Positions 22,976 to 35,047 of a stretch of DNA of 64,000 nt are shown in pieces. Position 1 is the first letter of the stretch, and each line of letters starts with the position of its first letter. This DNA is from Siphonodentalium dalli (lineage: Eukaryota > Mollusca > Scaphopoda > Gadilida > Siphonodentaliidae), in NCBI GenBank assembly GCA_032622095.1, contig CP136064.1:216394205-216458204 (forward strand), written 5' to 3'. A model generated the notes under the pieces. That model did not search any database, was not told the origin of the DNA, and saw only the letters and a program-made list of their open reading frames with translations. Made by a program: the position numbers and the translations under genes.

Positions 22976-24555
22976 CACAGACACATGCTCTATCCCCCAC
23001 TCCTTTAGTATTTAGATCCCAAACAAACCTCTCACATTCCATTGCAGCAGCTGAATAATTGCATGTTTTAGGAATGAACCTACTTATTGATCAGGGACAC
23101 ATCTTTTCACACTTCCCGGAGCAGATTAATATAGTTATCTGATGACAGCTGTGACATAAAAACCGCTTTTATTGTATGCCGCTCATCATGGAAATGGTTT
23201 AATTATCAAAGGTTTTAAATGGCATCATCCAGTACATGTACATGTAGTTAGAAAGGGCATTATTTGCGAAAGAATCTTCTCATCCTATTACTGTGATTAC
23301 TACCAATAAACCGTGCTGAATAACATTCGCTATTTTTAGTAGCATTGCGTTTTTACATGAAGATCATTACTTTAATATCTACTACATCTACACATCAAGT
23401 GTGTGAAATTTTGTTGATTTTAATTTTATTGTGATGTGAACATTTTCTTTCTTTCTTTTTATATACATTGGCCTTTTTGAACCTTAAAAGAAATTGGTAC
23501 ATGACATGTACATGTATACACAGTTGGAAATAAAGTTCATATAATTAATTTATAATAATGATGATGTAGTTTATAGCCTCTTATCCACTCAATGGTGCTA
23601 ATGACCTTGTGTTAAAATATTAAAATGTTTAATTACATGAATCATCGATCTATATTTGATATATAATATTCGTCCATGCATGAATACACAAGAGTAAATA
23701 AATATTGTCCGCACTATTTTACATTTGCAATTACATTTCAGCTCCTGAAAAGGTCTTTAACCCGGATATGAAATCTTCAGTAGGGGGCATCTCAAAATAT
23801 TACTTACATGTATGCTTTTAGTTGTGAAAATGCATGAAGACTATGAATCCAATTGGAACCGTTTTAAAATGAGAACAAAAGTTTATTAAGTTTTTATTGC
23901 TACCCAGCAATCCATATTAATGTCAAAGCGCATGATCTCACATTTGCCATGATTATTTATGACTTGGATCCTGACTAAACTTCATTAATTACATGGATGT
24001 CAGATCACATGAGCCAGGCCTAACAATCTCTTTAATAGCAGTACCATTCTCACCTGCAATGATAAGTACAGAAGAACTCTTCCACTTGCACTGCAAACAG
24101 CTGAGTACTTTTCTTCACATCTGTAAAATTGTAATGAGCTTTGTAAATAAATAAATCTGCGACTTTTCTTTTGGCTTCTCATGCAATTAGATGTTGCTGA
24201 CATAGTAATAATGTTATTTATTTGTCAATGATGTGTTTCTTCCTTAACTTACAATTTACATGGACAAGGTTTAATCCATGGCGTAAATTTGGGCACTCCT
24301 TCCTACATGTAGTTTGTATTTGGGCAGCTATGATCAAGGATACTCTAATCGGGCTTGAAATTGGGCAGCTATGAATAAAATTTTCGCATATTCGAAAGAG
24401 ACAGCAATGCTCATAAGTATTCCATTTGGACAACAAATGATATCATTGCATATTGCGTACTAAATACTCATTGACGAGTAGTTACCTCAGGAATTGTTCT
24501 GATAATCAGTTAACAAATGTCATATGAATAATATACCATTCCATTGGATACTTTA
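22976..24555. other. Non-coding stretch
   Basis: No gene recognised. A near-duplicate TTGGGCAGCTATGA occurs at about 24320 and 24361. The short minus-strand ORFs at 24000-24436 have no coding signature that I can see. Confidence 0.45.
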
Positions 24556-24769
24556 TACAGTAATTCCCTAAATAATCGACTCCTTAACCACAGCAGAATT
24601 ACCCGTATCAGGATTTAGTCGGAAATGTGGCTTGTTGCCATTCAGTGGAAAGCTCTCTCTCTCAGAGCTTTCCGATGAATGTCAACAAACCATATTTCCG
24701 ACTAAATCCTGGAAAGTTACCCATAATTCTGCTGTGGTCAAGGAGTCGATTATTTAGGGGATTACTGTA
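24556..24769. mobile_element. Family A MITE, copy 6
   Basis: A TA-flanked hairpin of 214 bases with a CTCTCTCTCTC-rich loop. The left arm has lost several bases after AGAATTACCC. Confidence 0.88.
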
Positions 24770-27210
24770 ATTGATGTGGGAATCCATTTAGTAAAGAAAT
24801 GGTTAAGTTCAAGTTCAAATTCAATGAGGGAGTAAAATTTATAGTGAATCAGGTCGGAAAATTCTGTAACAAATAAAAGAGTCTCTTCCTGGTGTCACTT
24901 CTCAGCTCAAAATGTGAAACATATTAAACACGTGGCTGGTTCAAACCCCAAACTTAGGTATATATAATTTGGTAAGAGGTATCTCAAAACACACCTACAT
25001 GTATGTGGATGATTTCCAAACAAGCTCGTTGATACAGTGCTGAATAAAGGTGTTTTGTTTCTTATATTTTTCGGTAAATTTGAGATAGTATCATTTATGC
25101 TGGTTAAATTGTTTAATCAGCGGTCGCGTATAAAATGCACCAGTCAGCTCTTGAAATTTGGAAAAATGTCCCACGGCAAATTATAGATTCCACATGTTGC
25201 CACGGCATTTCCCACAGCATTGCTTATTGCTGTGGCCAATTTCCAGTAGACCATGGGAGGACAATCTGGAGCTGTTATTGCTATGCAAGTTATGTTGTTC
25301 TACATAATTCTGATGATTAAAATGAAGAGAAAGCAGTGCATGAAGTTAAAATAGTTTCCAGTTAATATAACACGATATATGTATTCCCGACAGTTGTGCA
25401 TTACTCCAATTCTGGAACTTCAATGAATTCAAATGGCGTAACAGGTGTTCGGACCTTGAACATTGTGTTCACAGTGGTATTTTTTTTTATAACTTCAGTG
25501 CATTTTTCTGGAACATATAATGTTTGTTGAAAGGAATTTAAGGTATTTTTCGACCTATTTCAATGCTGGGAATATTGATAGGTGTATTTTGGAAAGCAAA
25601 TCGCCATGTGACTTTAAGGTATTTTTGTTAAAATATAAATTAACCTTCAAACCTTAATACATACACAATCCTCGATTATATGTGCAAACACCCAATAATT
25701 GTGTTACTGTCTCACAATCACTATACACACAAGTGTGTGTCTGCTTTTCTCATTATTAAAGACAGGTGTATTTTTGTTTGTGGAAACTATGCACTGTTGT
25801 ATGTTGGAGTGGTAAACATACTTGTTTCTTGTGGAGTACCGTGGGGAAGAGTAAACTAATCTTTGCCAAAATTATCAATGTGTTGGAAAAAATATCAACA
25901 GCTACTTGGCTTGTGTCATCAAATAGGTACTATCAATGATTTTTCATATACTAATGACCAAAGCTATTACAGTGAAAAATGGATTTGGAGCTAAAAGTGC
26001 TTAATTTCAATAGTCTGTTGAATTTTAACTGTTTCTGTTTGTGTCACTTGCAAATATTTCCTTAGATGTGAATAGAGTTATCCCTCTTCACATGAAATTT
26101 TGTCATAAATCATTTGATCATATTAAAATGGACAGCCTGGATGGAAATCAATTGTCTTCTGTAAACATAAGTCAGCATTAATAGTTTCCTGAAAACAGAA
26201 TTTTCCTTCTTTAATACTGTCATCATGGGTAATTATTACTTGCATATAGACATTGGCTTAGACTTTCAATGTTCCGCCTTGGCTTTTTAAAAATAGTTTG
26301 TCTTTTCAAATATATTTTACTAAAACAAAAAGTGTCAAGAAACACTTAAAATAAATTGCTTAGCTGCAAAAATATCAGCTATTTTAATGTCAGTCTGAAG
26401 GCTGTATTTTAGAAGCTCTTGAAAAGTATGTGTATGTGATGTAATTAATATATACCAGATTACAAGGTTATATGCGAGATTACAAGGTGTGTGTGTCAAC
26501 TTATGCATAATATTTGCCCTTTCTTTCACCTTAACAGTCACACAAATCATTTGTGACATGAATCTATTTGCATTTTAAACTGGCCACTCCTCTATCATAG
26601 GTTAATCATGCCCTTTGACCCTTTCCGTATTGGAAATCTAAAAGCACACACCTGTAATATTATCCTGGTGGTAATTAATTTCTCAGGTGCAAACTCACAC
26701 ATTCCTATTCTCACCTTTGTAATAGCTCGAATGTGTAATATTCTTACAGCATATCTAGCTACATGTATGTGATCACATGACAACCATATAAACAGTATTT
26801 AAATCAAGGTCATTGAGTATAAACTTGCTGAGAACATCTGACAGGCTAGGCTGCTGGTGCAGCAGTAACACCACTTGAATATTGTTTTGCAGATTTATTA
26901 GATTTTAGAAGTGCTTCAGGCAGTTTGCATGATGGAGGCAGATATCATATCGTGGGATTGGTTAAACTTCAGTTGACTATATCTATGGTATGATGCTATT
27001 GTATGAGATTGCAGGCAATAACACAAATAGGTCTGTTTGCTCAAATCCCTACTTAATCACACTGCGCTACTGATTTGCGGCCTATATGTTTGCAAATGGA
27101 AGCATATCAGTATCCCCCACACATAGACCTATCAATGTATTTTGTTTCAAGGAATCTCAATCACGAATTGACTGAATATTGTTGAAATAAAATCATAATG
27201 GAAAGGTTTA
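24770..27210. other. Non-coding stretch
   Basis: The longest quiet interval. No shared repeat, credible exon or RNA gene recognised on either strand. It is AT-rich with scattered stops in all frames. Confidence 0.45.
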
Positions 27211-27418
27211 TACAGTAATGCCCTAAATAATCGACTCCTTAACCACAGCAGAATTATGGGTAACTTTTCAGGATTTAGTCGGAAATATGGCTTGTTGCCA
27301 TTCATCGGAGTGAGAGCTTTCCGATGAATGGCAACAAGCCATATTTCCGACTAAATCCTGAAAAGTTACCCATAATTGTGCTGTGCTTAAGGAGTCGATT
27401 ATTTAGGGCATTACTGTA
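27211..27418. mobile_element. Family A MITE, copy 7, very intact
   Basis: A 208-base TA-flanked hairpin whose two arms are almost exact inverses, with only a short GAGTGAGAG loop. It is among the least diverged copies, so it is probably one of the youngest here. Confidence 0.92.
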
Positions 27419-27759
27419 TATCCAGTTAGGAATTTACCTTGTGAGGTGTCGTCAGTCATCTGGCGATGTCCAGTTAAATAGGGGCAATGTGATTCATGTG
27501 TAAAGCAGAAAATGGGGTTACCAACTCCTCGGGGCTAGGAAAACTATTACATTGTATATAAATTGACTTTGCGACTGTGTAAAGCCCTTTATCGGCCACA
27601 GCTACACAATACTTTCCCATTTAAACAATGGTAACCACCGCCTCCTTGCACACTCTGTACAAGACATATCTCGATGAACAACCCCTTACATGTATGCTAC
27701 CTAAGGATACAAGACATACTCAGAATATCAATGTAGTATTATAACTGCTTGTACAACAC

Positions 27760-28150
27760 GATAGATACCCGCAGTTGGTACACATTCTGATGAATAAAGC
27801 GACATACCTGCACCACTTCGGATTATATCTTCAGAGCATACCTGCAAGCCCACATCTGGCGATCAAGGTTACAAATCATATACCCGCACCATTTATACAT
27901 TCAAACGTATCTGCTACAACTACCCGCATTGAACTACAGTGATTGGGCAGCAACAATATAGCTGCACAAACCACCCGTACAGACTAATGGAAACCAAGGC
28001 CCAATATACCCGCAGTATACCCACACTCACCTCTGTGACCTCTTCTGTGTCCATAAGCCCCTGACGTCTACCCATTGACTAATCAAATCCATGCTGAACC
28101 AACTTAGAGTATAAAAGGACAGGCAAAATCCCCATCTATCATCCTGGTCC
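27760..28150 (+). promoter_or_regulatory. Possible core promoter with repeated ACCCGCA motifs
   Basis: ATACCCGCA or close variants occur about seven times (27765, 27804, 27838, 27880, 27920, 27972, 28006), roughly every 35-45 bases. They are followed by a good TATA box, TATAAAAGG, at 28110-28118. No coding exon follows: the large inverted-repeat element begins about 100 bases downstream. It could be a remnant promoter of a gene or of an LTR element. Function is inferred from motifs only. Confidence 0.3.
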
Positions 28151-28250
28151 TGAGAAAGATAAACTGTTATTGAAAGCGCTAGACCATTTATAGGATATTC
28201 AAGTAAATGAGTACACTGTCGGATACCCGTTTAGGTTCGGACTTTCCCAG

Positions 28251-28279
28251 ATGGCGGCGCCCACTAAAGCAGATAAACG
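28251..28279 (+). pseudogene. Possible captured first coding exon inside the inverted repeat
   Basis: An ATG in a GC-rich context opens MAAPTKADK and runs directly into CG|GTAAGT, a near-perfect splice donor. The same block appears inverted in the right arm (about 30521-30553). A short 5' exon ending in a consensus donor inside a transposon arm suggests either a captured gene start or the element's own spliced leader exon. No downstream exon was identified. Confidence 0.3.
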
Positions 28280-28639
28280 GTAAGTGTATATATTGTCTCC
28301 AAGCAGCAATCAACAACATCTTTCGGTGATACACCTTGAACCAGTTATGTAGGAATTTGTATGCCCAACACATACGTAACACGCCTTTCGCATGACAGGC
28401 ATGTGAATTGTTGTATTTGGCATGTCAAGTCGTCATAATGTTTCGAAATTTTATCGTATTGTTTTGGCCCTGGGCTCATGCATCCGCAAATTTATGTATT
28501 GTTGTGGGTAGATTAGGTCACCACACATCTTCGGAATGCAAAACCGGCGATATTTTTATTGTCTAACTCCGAAAAACGACCTTTGAAAATTTCAAAATGT
28601 CAGGTTCGGATTCACAACATTCGCGATGATTTTGTTCAG

Positions 28640-28695
28640 GTTCAGACACAATTTTCGTTCAGGTTCGGACAAATTTGGTTCAGGTTCGGACGCAT
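28640..28695 (+). repeat. Subterminal AGGTTCGGAC repeats (left arm)
   Basis: Tandem-like units of about 22 bases contain TTCAGGTTC(A/G)GACA, at about 28636, 28659 and 28680, with related copies near 28232 and 28602. The inverse set lies at 30063-30175. Repeated subterminal motifs often serve as transposase-binding sites, but that role is inferred here. Confidence 0.6.
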
Positions 28696-30599
28696 CAAAA
28701 ACTTCGCATAAAAATGACACGCCGAGGTACAGTCGCGTTCTTATTGCGTTTTTGTGCATTTTGTTATCTTCCATTCGTAAAAGAAACGATATATGGGGAA
28801 CACGAGGCATGGTTTTAGCCCACTCGTGAATTTGGGCGGACTTTCTTATTTTATGCGTGTGAGATGTATGCGATCACGTGATTCCCCTCCACATCCACAT
28901 ACGATGCCACGAAGGTCACCGCATGTTGATTAGCAGATAACTGTCCATAATATAAGTTACACGGTTTTTTGAGGGGGGATACTGCGTGGTATGCCCCGGT
29001 AGAGGCTCGTATCCCCCGAGGCGATCCCCCCTCAACAAGCCGTGTAATGATGTATTTACCCCCCAGTCTCTATTAACAATATATTCCCAGACAAAAAGCG
29101 CAGAAACGAGCCACGAACAGTAACTCTATTTTGTTAGATTGCTTATACGGTGAATGTGATTACTCTCGGGGTCCAAATGAGCATACGGTGCGGAATAAGA
29201 GTACAGGATGGACAATTCTGCTAAATCCAATAAGAGTACGGGGCAGAATAACAGTACAGGGTGGAAATTTCCAACATGGAAGCAAGTCCATCTGAAATGC
29301 TACATGTATATACAGTCAATCATATATATTTCTAAAATTTTGCACTGTTTGTTGTCATAGGAGTTACCAAACAGACTTCCGGCAACATGTTTGAACTATC
29401 TGTTCCTTATCTGAATGAAGGCTCCAGCAATTCTGATAGGCCTGTAGTATAAATTTCTTGACAATCCCACTATATAAATAAACATACAGACCCAAATAAG
29501 CACCATACAGGGCGGCAACTTTTCCAAAAATTAATAAGCATATGGGTATGCGTATTTGGATCCCAAGAGTATATAGCTGTTCCCACAATTTGCCCATAAA
29601 TACTTGCTGGCCTCGCTAACTTAAAAACAAATATATGTTAGTGGATATAAAATGGGGCAATATATTTCACAAAAATAATGACAAATAATTCGGACATCCT
29701 GAGTAAATGAGGCATGAATAACACGATAACCAGCACACCAGAAATTAACTTGGCTTTGCATGATGTACTTTCGGACGTTCAATTTTTGTGGGCTAATTTC
29801 AGTTTCACAAGGGCGTAAGAGATTGTTTTTACCCTTGTATATAGCGACGACATTTTGTGCAGGTTAATACGATATAATTGTTTCCTGTTTAGTTAACATA
29901 ATTATGTCGAACAAGAACACCGGGATACTTATAATTCTAGATTACAATCAATTTCAGCTGACATATTTAGACATAACAAATTAACAATGCATGTTCGTTA
30001 ATAACACGCACAATAAGATCGCGACTGCACCTCGGCATGTCATTTATAGGTAAGGTTTTGATGCGTCCGAACCTGAACTAAAATTGTCCGAACCTGAACC
30101 AAATTTGTCCGAACCTGAACGAAAATTATGTCTGAACCTGAACAAAATCATCGCGAATGTTGCGAATCCGAACCTGAACATTTTGAAAATTTCAAAGGTC
30201 GTTTTTCGGAGTTAGACAATAAAAATATCGCCGGTTTTGCATTCCGAAGATGTGTGGTGATCTAATCTACCCACAACAATACATAAATTTGCGGATGCAT
30301 GAGCCCAGGGCCAAAAAAATACGAAAAAGCGGACATTTCGCCGCCTCGATATAATTTCGAAAAATTATGACGACTTGACACGCCAAATACAACAATTCAC
30401 ATGCCAGTCATGCGAAAGGCGTGTTACGTATGTGTTGGGCAAACAAATTCCCACATAACTGGTTCAAGGTGTATCACCGAAAGATGTCGTTGATTGCTGC
30501 TTGGAGACAATATATACACTTACCGTTTATCTGCTTTAGTGGGCGCCGCCATCTTGGAATGTCCGAACCTAAATGGGTATCCGACAGTGGAGTACCTCC

Positions 30600-31158
30600 C
30601 CGGAGGATCATCCTCACCTAATTTTCTTTATTATATAAATTAATCCAAAAAAACAACTATAATGGAAAACAGTTATCAGTATCATAACTTAGATATAATT
30701 TATTTCATTGTTCTATCTATGTAGGGAACCATTTAGCTACTTTGAGATTTAAACTCCACAGCTCACGTTCATCTTTCAGGTATGAAATGTCCTAATAATC
30801 ATCATTCTGACAGAGGTGATATACTGAGTTCATCAGTCATATATTTAAATAGTTTAAAGGTGCATCAATAAAACTGACAAACTGATGAGTTCATCTGTCA
30901 GAAAAGTTAAGATACATAATATAAATTGATCTTCAAAAATTAAATAAAGTTTATTTGAACTTTCAAACTGGTATTGTTACAAGGGTGTGATGACATATCA
31001 GTCATATTCTGTCATTTGTTTGTCATGAAAATTGAATGGAGGTTGTGTACCTCAGATCAAAGTCTTTCACAAAGTCATAAAGTTTGAGTCAATATTCCTT
31101 AGCCTTGAGTAAAAAGTCGTTCAGAGTTCTATTGTAAATATTTTGAAGAAGTTAAAGT
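30600..31158. other. Non-coding stretch
   Basis: No gene recognised. The words TGATGAGTTCATC and CATCTGTCAG near 30880-30900 form small inverted pairs. Confidence 0.4.
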
Positions 31159-31308
31159 TAAGGCCTAAAAAAAAAAAGAAGTTTGTTTCCGCTAACGAGC
31201 TGGGAAAAAATAGGGACGGTAGGCAGGCAAAACTTTTTTTTTTTATTAAATATTTTAATTTTTCTATATTTTTAACAATACGTGTATAATACATGATATG
31301 AGCCCACA

Positions 31309-31440
31309 TTATGGACTTCTTAGTCTCAAGGTGGTCAACACATGGAATATAGAAACAAGAAACTCAGATTCAAAGTTACAGATGATATATATTACTTTCT
31401 TCATAAGAATATCAAATGCATTCCGCTGTGTAGTGATCAT
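31309..31440 (-). pseudogene. Second coding-like fragment inside the 847-base element
   Basis: The frame contains MITTQRNAFDILMKK and is open upstream through VVIERSWKNRSN. A GTAATA donor-like site follows the KK codons. It sits downstream of the first fragment on the same strand, so both could be pieces of one disrupted gene. No family is assigned. Confidence 0.3.
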
Positions 31441-31483
31441 GTTCGATCTGTTTTTCCAGGATCTCTCTATCACCACAAACAAA

Positions 31484-31690
31484 CTAGATTTGGTTTATGT
31501 TGAATGCTGACAACTCCTTAACTTTCATTTCAACATTTATGTCGAACGACGCTGACTCAGCCGATGTACGGCACCTCACTTTAACCATACTGAAATCAGT
31601 CTTATCCGGTTGGATTAAAAAGAAGAGTTCTTCAATTTTGGCTTCGTTGTCTATAGATCTGATCTCTTTTTTGCTTTCGCAGTGGACACA
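31484..31690 (-). pseudogene. Coding-like fragment, 68 residues, inside the 847-base element
   Basis: Open from 31690 to a TAG at 31484-31486 with charged, non-repetitive sequence including KIEELFFLIQPDKTDFSMVK and ASFDINVEMKVKEL. A stop lies immediately upstream, so it would be an exon or a remnant. I do not recognise the family. The plus strand is also open over part of this interval, so coding is not certain. Confidence 0.3.
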
Positions 31691-32017
31691 TTAGTCCAGA
31701 TAGATAGCCACAACAACATGCTGGCCTACAGAGGTAGCCATTGTTGCTGTTGTTGTGGTGTGAATTATGTTTACTTTCCAAAGCATTGGCTGTTTTCAAT
31801 GGGAGATACGTATCTATTTATAGTATGTGGGTATTTCCACTGGAAGCGACCGCCATGCTTTTATCTCTGTTAAATGCATGAAACATTCACAGATACCATT
31901 ATTTTTTTTAAGTCAGTTATTCGATCGCAATAAAAAGTTTAGACTCAACGCTGTTAAATATGGTCGGTCGGGTTAGCGGAAACAAACGTCTTTTTTTAAG
32001 GCCTAAAGTGATGTGAA

Positions 32018-32356
32018 AAACTCTGGTTGGGTGATCAGAAATAGAGAATAATCTTGCTCAAAGTAGATATTTTTATGAATATTTACACCGTCATTCTTAT
32101 ATATTAATTAAATGCAATGCACTTGATGGCGAAATCATTTGTGTTAGTTTATCGCCGATTGTTTCGTCCCAAATCGAGATGTAAATATTTATAATTAAGC
32201 ATAGTTCAGACAATGATTTTAATGGAGTGGTATTGTCGATTTCTTTTAGATTTTCTGCGATGTTAGTAGAATACTACATTACAACAGTTGGTATAGCGCC
32301 TGAGTACTAACTTGTCAGGTTCACGCACCCGAACAAGTCCATAATATGTCTTTAAA
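32018..32356 (+). repeat. Family E dispersed repeat, copy 2
   Basis: Second copy of the 20518-20895 repeat, starting about 10 bases after the 847-base element. It is shorter by small deletions, with the same order of conserved blocks. Confidence 0.75.
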
Positions 32357-32984
32357 AAAGAAAATAATAAAATATATGCTGATATAATACTGCTGTGTAA
32401 AATATGTTTGAGACTTTTAAAAATGAGGTTTACCACAGTCCACACTCCAGCCACAAGTGTAGTATACCATGCTCTTATCATGCTCTGACTCGATTTGACC
32501 ATTACTGCTATCAGGGATTTTTCTGCCTATTTTGGGAATGGGTCCGGGTCCGTTCGAATTGGGATAAATGTGTCTTTACAGACCCAAAATTGGGAATTTT
32601 CCATGTTTTAGAAAAATTCAATTAATCACTGTTACACACAAGTAAATAGTACTAATACCGTAATTTTCGGTGTATAACGCTACTTAAACACAGGTAACTC
32701 AAAGATGGAGTAAAATCCCAGCCCATTGGGGTCCATTTCTCAGCCTCAGGTAAGTTGAAAATTCACAGATAACAACGGAAGGATTCAAGCCATCCACCAA
32801 ACTTCGACGGAAAAACGGTAATAATAGTGCGGGGGGATTCCAGCAAATGTTTATAAAATTAACAGTGAGGACAGCTGGTGAGGACGTGAAATTTTTATAT
32901 TTTATACATAACTCGGCAAGCTTTTTCTTCTCCGCAAGATTATATTTTTGTTTAAATGGAGCCCCACGCTGTCACAGTAAAAAA
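32357..32984. other. Non-coding stretch
   Basis: No gene recognised. Segments around 32463-32600 (ATACCATGCTCTTA, GGGAATGGGTCCG, TTGGGAATTTTCC) have partial counterparts at 33365-33445 and 33630-33645, suggesting an old rearranged repeat. Confidence 0.45.
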
Positions 32985-33240
32985 TGTGTATTCCGGTAAC
33001 CACATGGTGCGTCCCCCCTAATAATGAGATAATCCTGCTGAAAACGTGCGCAAACGTCATGGATACACGGCTTAATCGTAAACCGATGAGTCCACTTTTA
33101 ACGGAATGCGGGGGATGTGTATTCTGGAAGAACATGGTGCGTCCCCCTGATAATGAAATCATCCTAGCAACCACGTGCGCGAAAGTAATATATACTGGCT
33201 TACAAGTCGGATGCAGCCACTTTCAAATGAATGCGGGGAG
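32985..33240 (+). repeat. Tandem dimer of a 131-base unit
   Basis: Units start TGTGTATTC at 32985 and 33116. Each contains ATGGTGCGTCCCCC, TAATGA, ACGTGCGC and GAATGCGGGG. A further GTGCGGGGGGATTCC fragment near 32828 may be a remnant unit. Confidence 0.8.
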
Positions 33241-33664
33241 GTAAACACCTGGCTCGCCCGGCTATGTTTATTTGTGGGAATTCCTCTCAAGCGAGTGACG
33301 TATTTACTATAATAACTGTCAAACTTTGATAATTATTCAATAAACCCGATGATATTATATACCTGCCTGCAATTGGGAATTTGGTGGTTGAAAATTGGGA
33401 ATAAAGGTGCCTTTTTCCCATTGGGAATGGGGCCGTTTACCGGACCCTGAGGACACCTAAAAAAGTCCCTGGCTATAAATGTAACTGAAGCAAGTACACG
33501 GTACCTGTAGACCTTATAAGAATGTCCCTTGTTAAAGTAATTGAAGCGGGACAAGGTTATCCTATATTCCAAACATTTCCTTCTTGTTACTTGCTCTAAA
33601 ATTAGAGAATAACCCATGTCCAATATACCATGCTCTTAACCTGCACTAACTCCATTTGTAATCT
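33241..33664. other. Non-coding stretch
   Basis: Holds the repeat-like TTGGGAAT words noted above and nothing coding that I can support. Confidence 0.4.
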
Positions 33665-33981
33665 TGGATATTAGCCCGCAAAGCCCAATGACGTAACTGC
33701 TGTCATGAAACATGTTATGTCGTCTTATCTGGTTTTCATTAGCTAACTAACGAAATTGGTCTAAAATGAAACTATTATATATAAATATATGTACATCAAT
33801 TGTTCATTATCACATAGGAATTCTTCGGAAGTTGTCAAGTAGCCAATTTCTTTTCATCTCGTTGGTCCATTGCTGGTTCTGTGCTTTAACAATCTCCACA
33901 CAGTTGTGTCCCTTTGATAACCGTAAGTCACAACCCACTGACTTAACCTCTTAAGTTTAAGGTTTTGCGGGCTAATATCCA
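33665..33981. mobile_element. Foldback element with TGGATATTAGCCCGCAAA ends
   Basis: TGGATATTAGCCCGCAAA at the left is exactly inverted at the right (TTTGCGGGCTAATATCCA). The 317-base unit lacks coding capacity. A short direct similarity (TGACGTAA followed by GTCATGAAA or ATCATGAAA) occurs just inside the left end and just outside the right end. Confidence 0.65.
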
Positions 33982-35047
33982 GACAAGATTGACGTAAGTG
34001 CCATCATGAAAAATTTATTAACTTGATACCTGCAAATCGATTTTGCTCTGAGGGTATAGGATGATTCATATGAGGTCATTCACCTGTATTAGGCTGTACA
34101 TAAGGTAATTCGGAAGCAACCAACACATGGCCACACACCGTGTGTGCAGTTGCTATCAAAGTCACATTCCTCAAGTCTGCAGTGGGTTGGGCAGTCATCT
34201 TAATTAATTCCAGTCTGACTTCCTATACAGTAGTGTTGTTTTGCTCCAGTTCATTTTAGAAGGTGATAAATTATATGACATAAAGATTTTGAGAAGCCAG
34301 TTATCGAGGCCCAAGAAACATCTTCAAATGATACGACTGAACTAATTTTCGGTTGTTCTTGAGACCTGCTGAACTACTTTCACATGGTGTTCTTGAGGTT
34401 TCACTGGGTAAACATGGAAGTATGTTATACAAACAGAAAGTAATTCGCTTGATCTTCAATGGCCTTTTATATTGTTTCATCTAGTACCTTTTAATAGTTA
34501 TCTATAAATTCTTCCATCAAAAGTGGTGGCTATGCTATATCATAAACATGAGCTTATCTTTCTATTTGTCCTTCAAGCTCAATTACTCAGCACTGGATCT
34601 CAATTATTTTTATGTTTACCCATACCATAGTATGGTAAACATAGTGTCGACCTCCGAATTGACCACTCAACCTCTGGATTGACCACTCTTCTTTCGTTCA
34701 GCCATCCATCCATCCGTCTAACTGTCTGTCTGTAGACACTTTATGCATGGTGCGATAACTCAAACATTTTCTATCTGATCGGAACCAAATTTTGCATATG
34801 AAATTCTCAGCCCAAAAGACAGATAAAGTTTGAAAAAAAATTTCATTGCTCAATTTAACCAAAAAAAAATAATATATATATATATAAAAATATAAAATAA
34901 ATAAATTTAAATAATGAAAAAAAACAAAAAAACTCCCTGCTCTATTTAAATTTATTTTTTTATTTTTTAAAGTTAACATAATTTGAAAAACGTACACCAT
35001 TTATAATTTGATACATTTTCATTGTAAACTTAAATTGGACTCTATTA
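33982..35047. other. Non-coding stretch with a dispersed repeat at 34.6-34.9 kb
   Basis: At 34613-34639 a palindrome GTTTACCCATACCATAGTA with its inverse precedes GTCGACCTCC, CCATCCATCCGTC and GTGCGATAACTCAAA. This is the layout of the widespread CCGTCC-type dispersed repeats. An AT-rich tract with (TA)n follows at 34862-34990. Confidence 0.5.

Larger units (their letters stand above)
28214..30589. mobile_element. 2.4 kb element with long inverted repeats and 5-base target duplication
   Basis: The left end CACTGTCGGATACCC and right end GGGTATCCGACAGTG are exact inverses. Arms of about 500 bases (28214 to about 28730 and about 30035 to 30589) match closely in inverse orientation. The element is flanked by GAGTA on both sides (28209-28213 and 30590-30594). 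CAC-starting ends with 5-base duplications are the pattern of Transib and ProtoRAG-type transposons; other CACTG-ended superfamilies make 2-4 base duplications. The middle 1.3 kb has no transposase-like ORF, so it is non-autonomous. Subterminally, AGGTTCGGAC recurs several times in each arm. Confidence 0.8.
31159..32005. mobile_element. 847-base element with AAGGCCTA ends and AAGT duplication
   Basis: The left end TAAGGCCTAAAAAA and right end TTTTTTTAAGGCCTA are inverted. They are followed inward by GTTTGTTTCCGCTAAC on the left and GTTAGCGGAAACAAAC on the right. AAGT flanks both sides (31155-31158 and 32006-32009). The terminal repeats are about 35-40 bases. On the minus strand the interior holds two coding-like open stretches (31484-31690 and 31309-31440). 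Confidence 0.7.

Noticed and set aside
33079-33108. CCGATGAGTCC...GGAA, resembling a hammerhead ribozyme core
   Set aside because: The core differs from CTGATGAG...CGAAAC at key positions and is not kept in the second 131-base unit.
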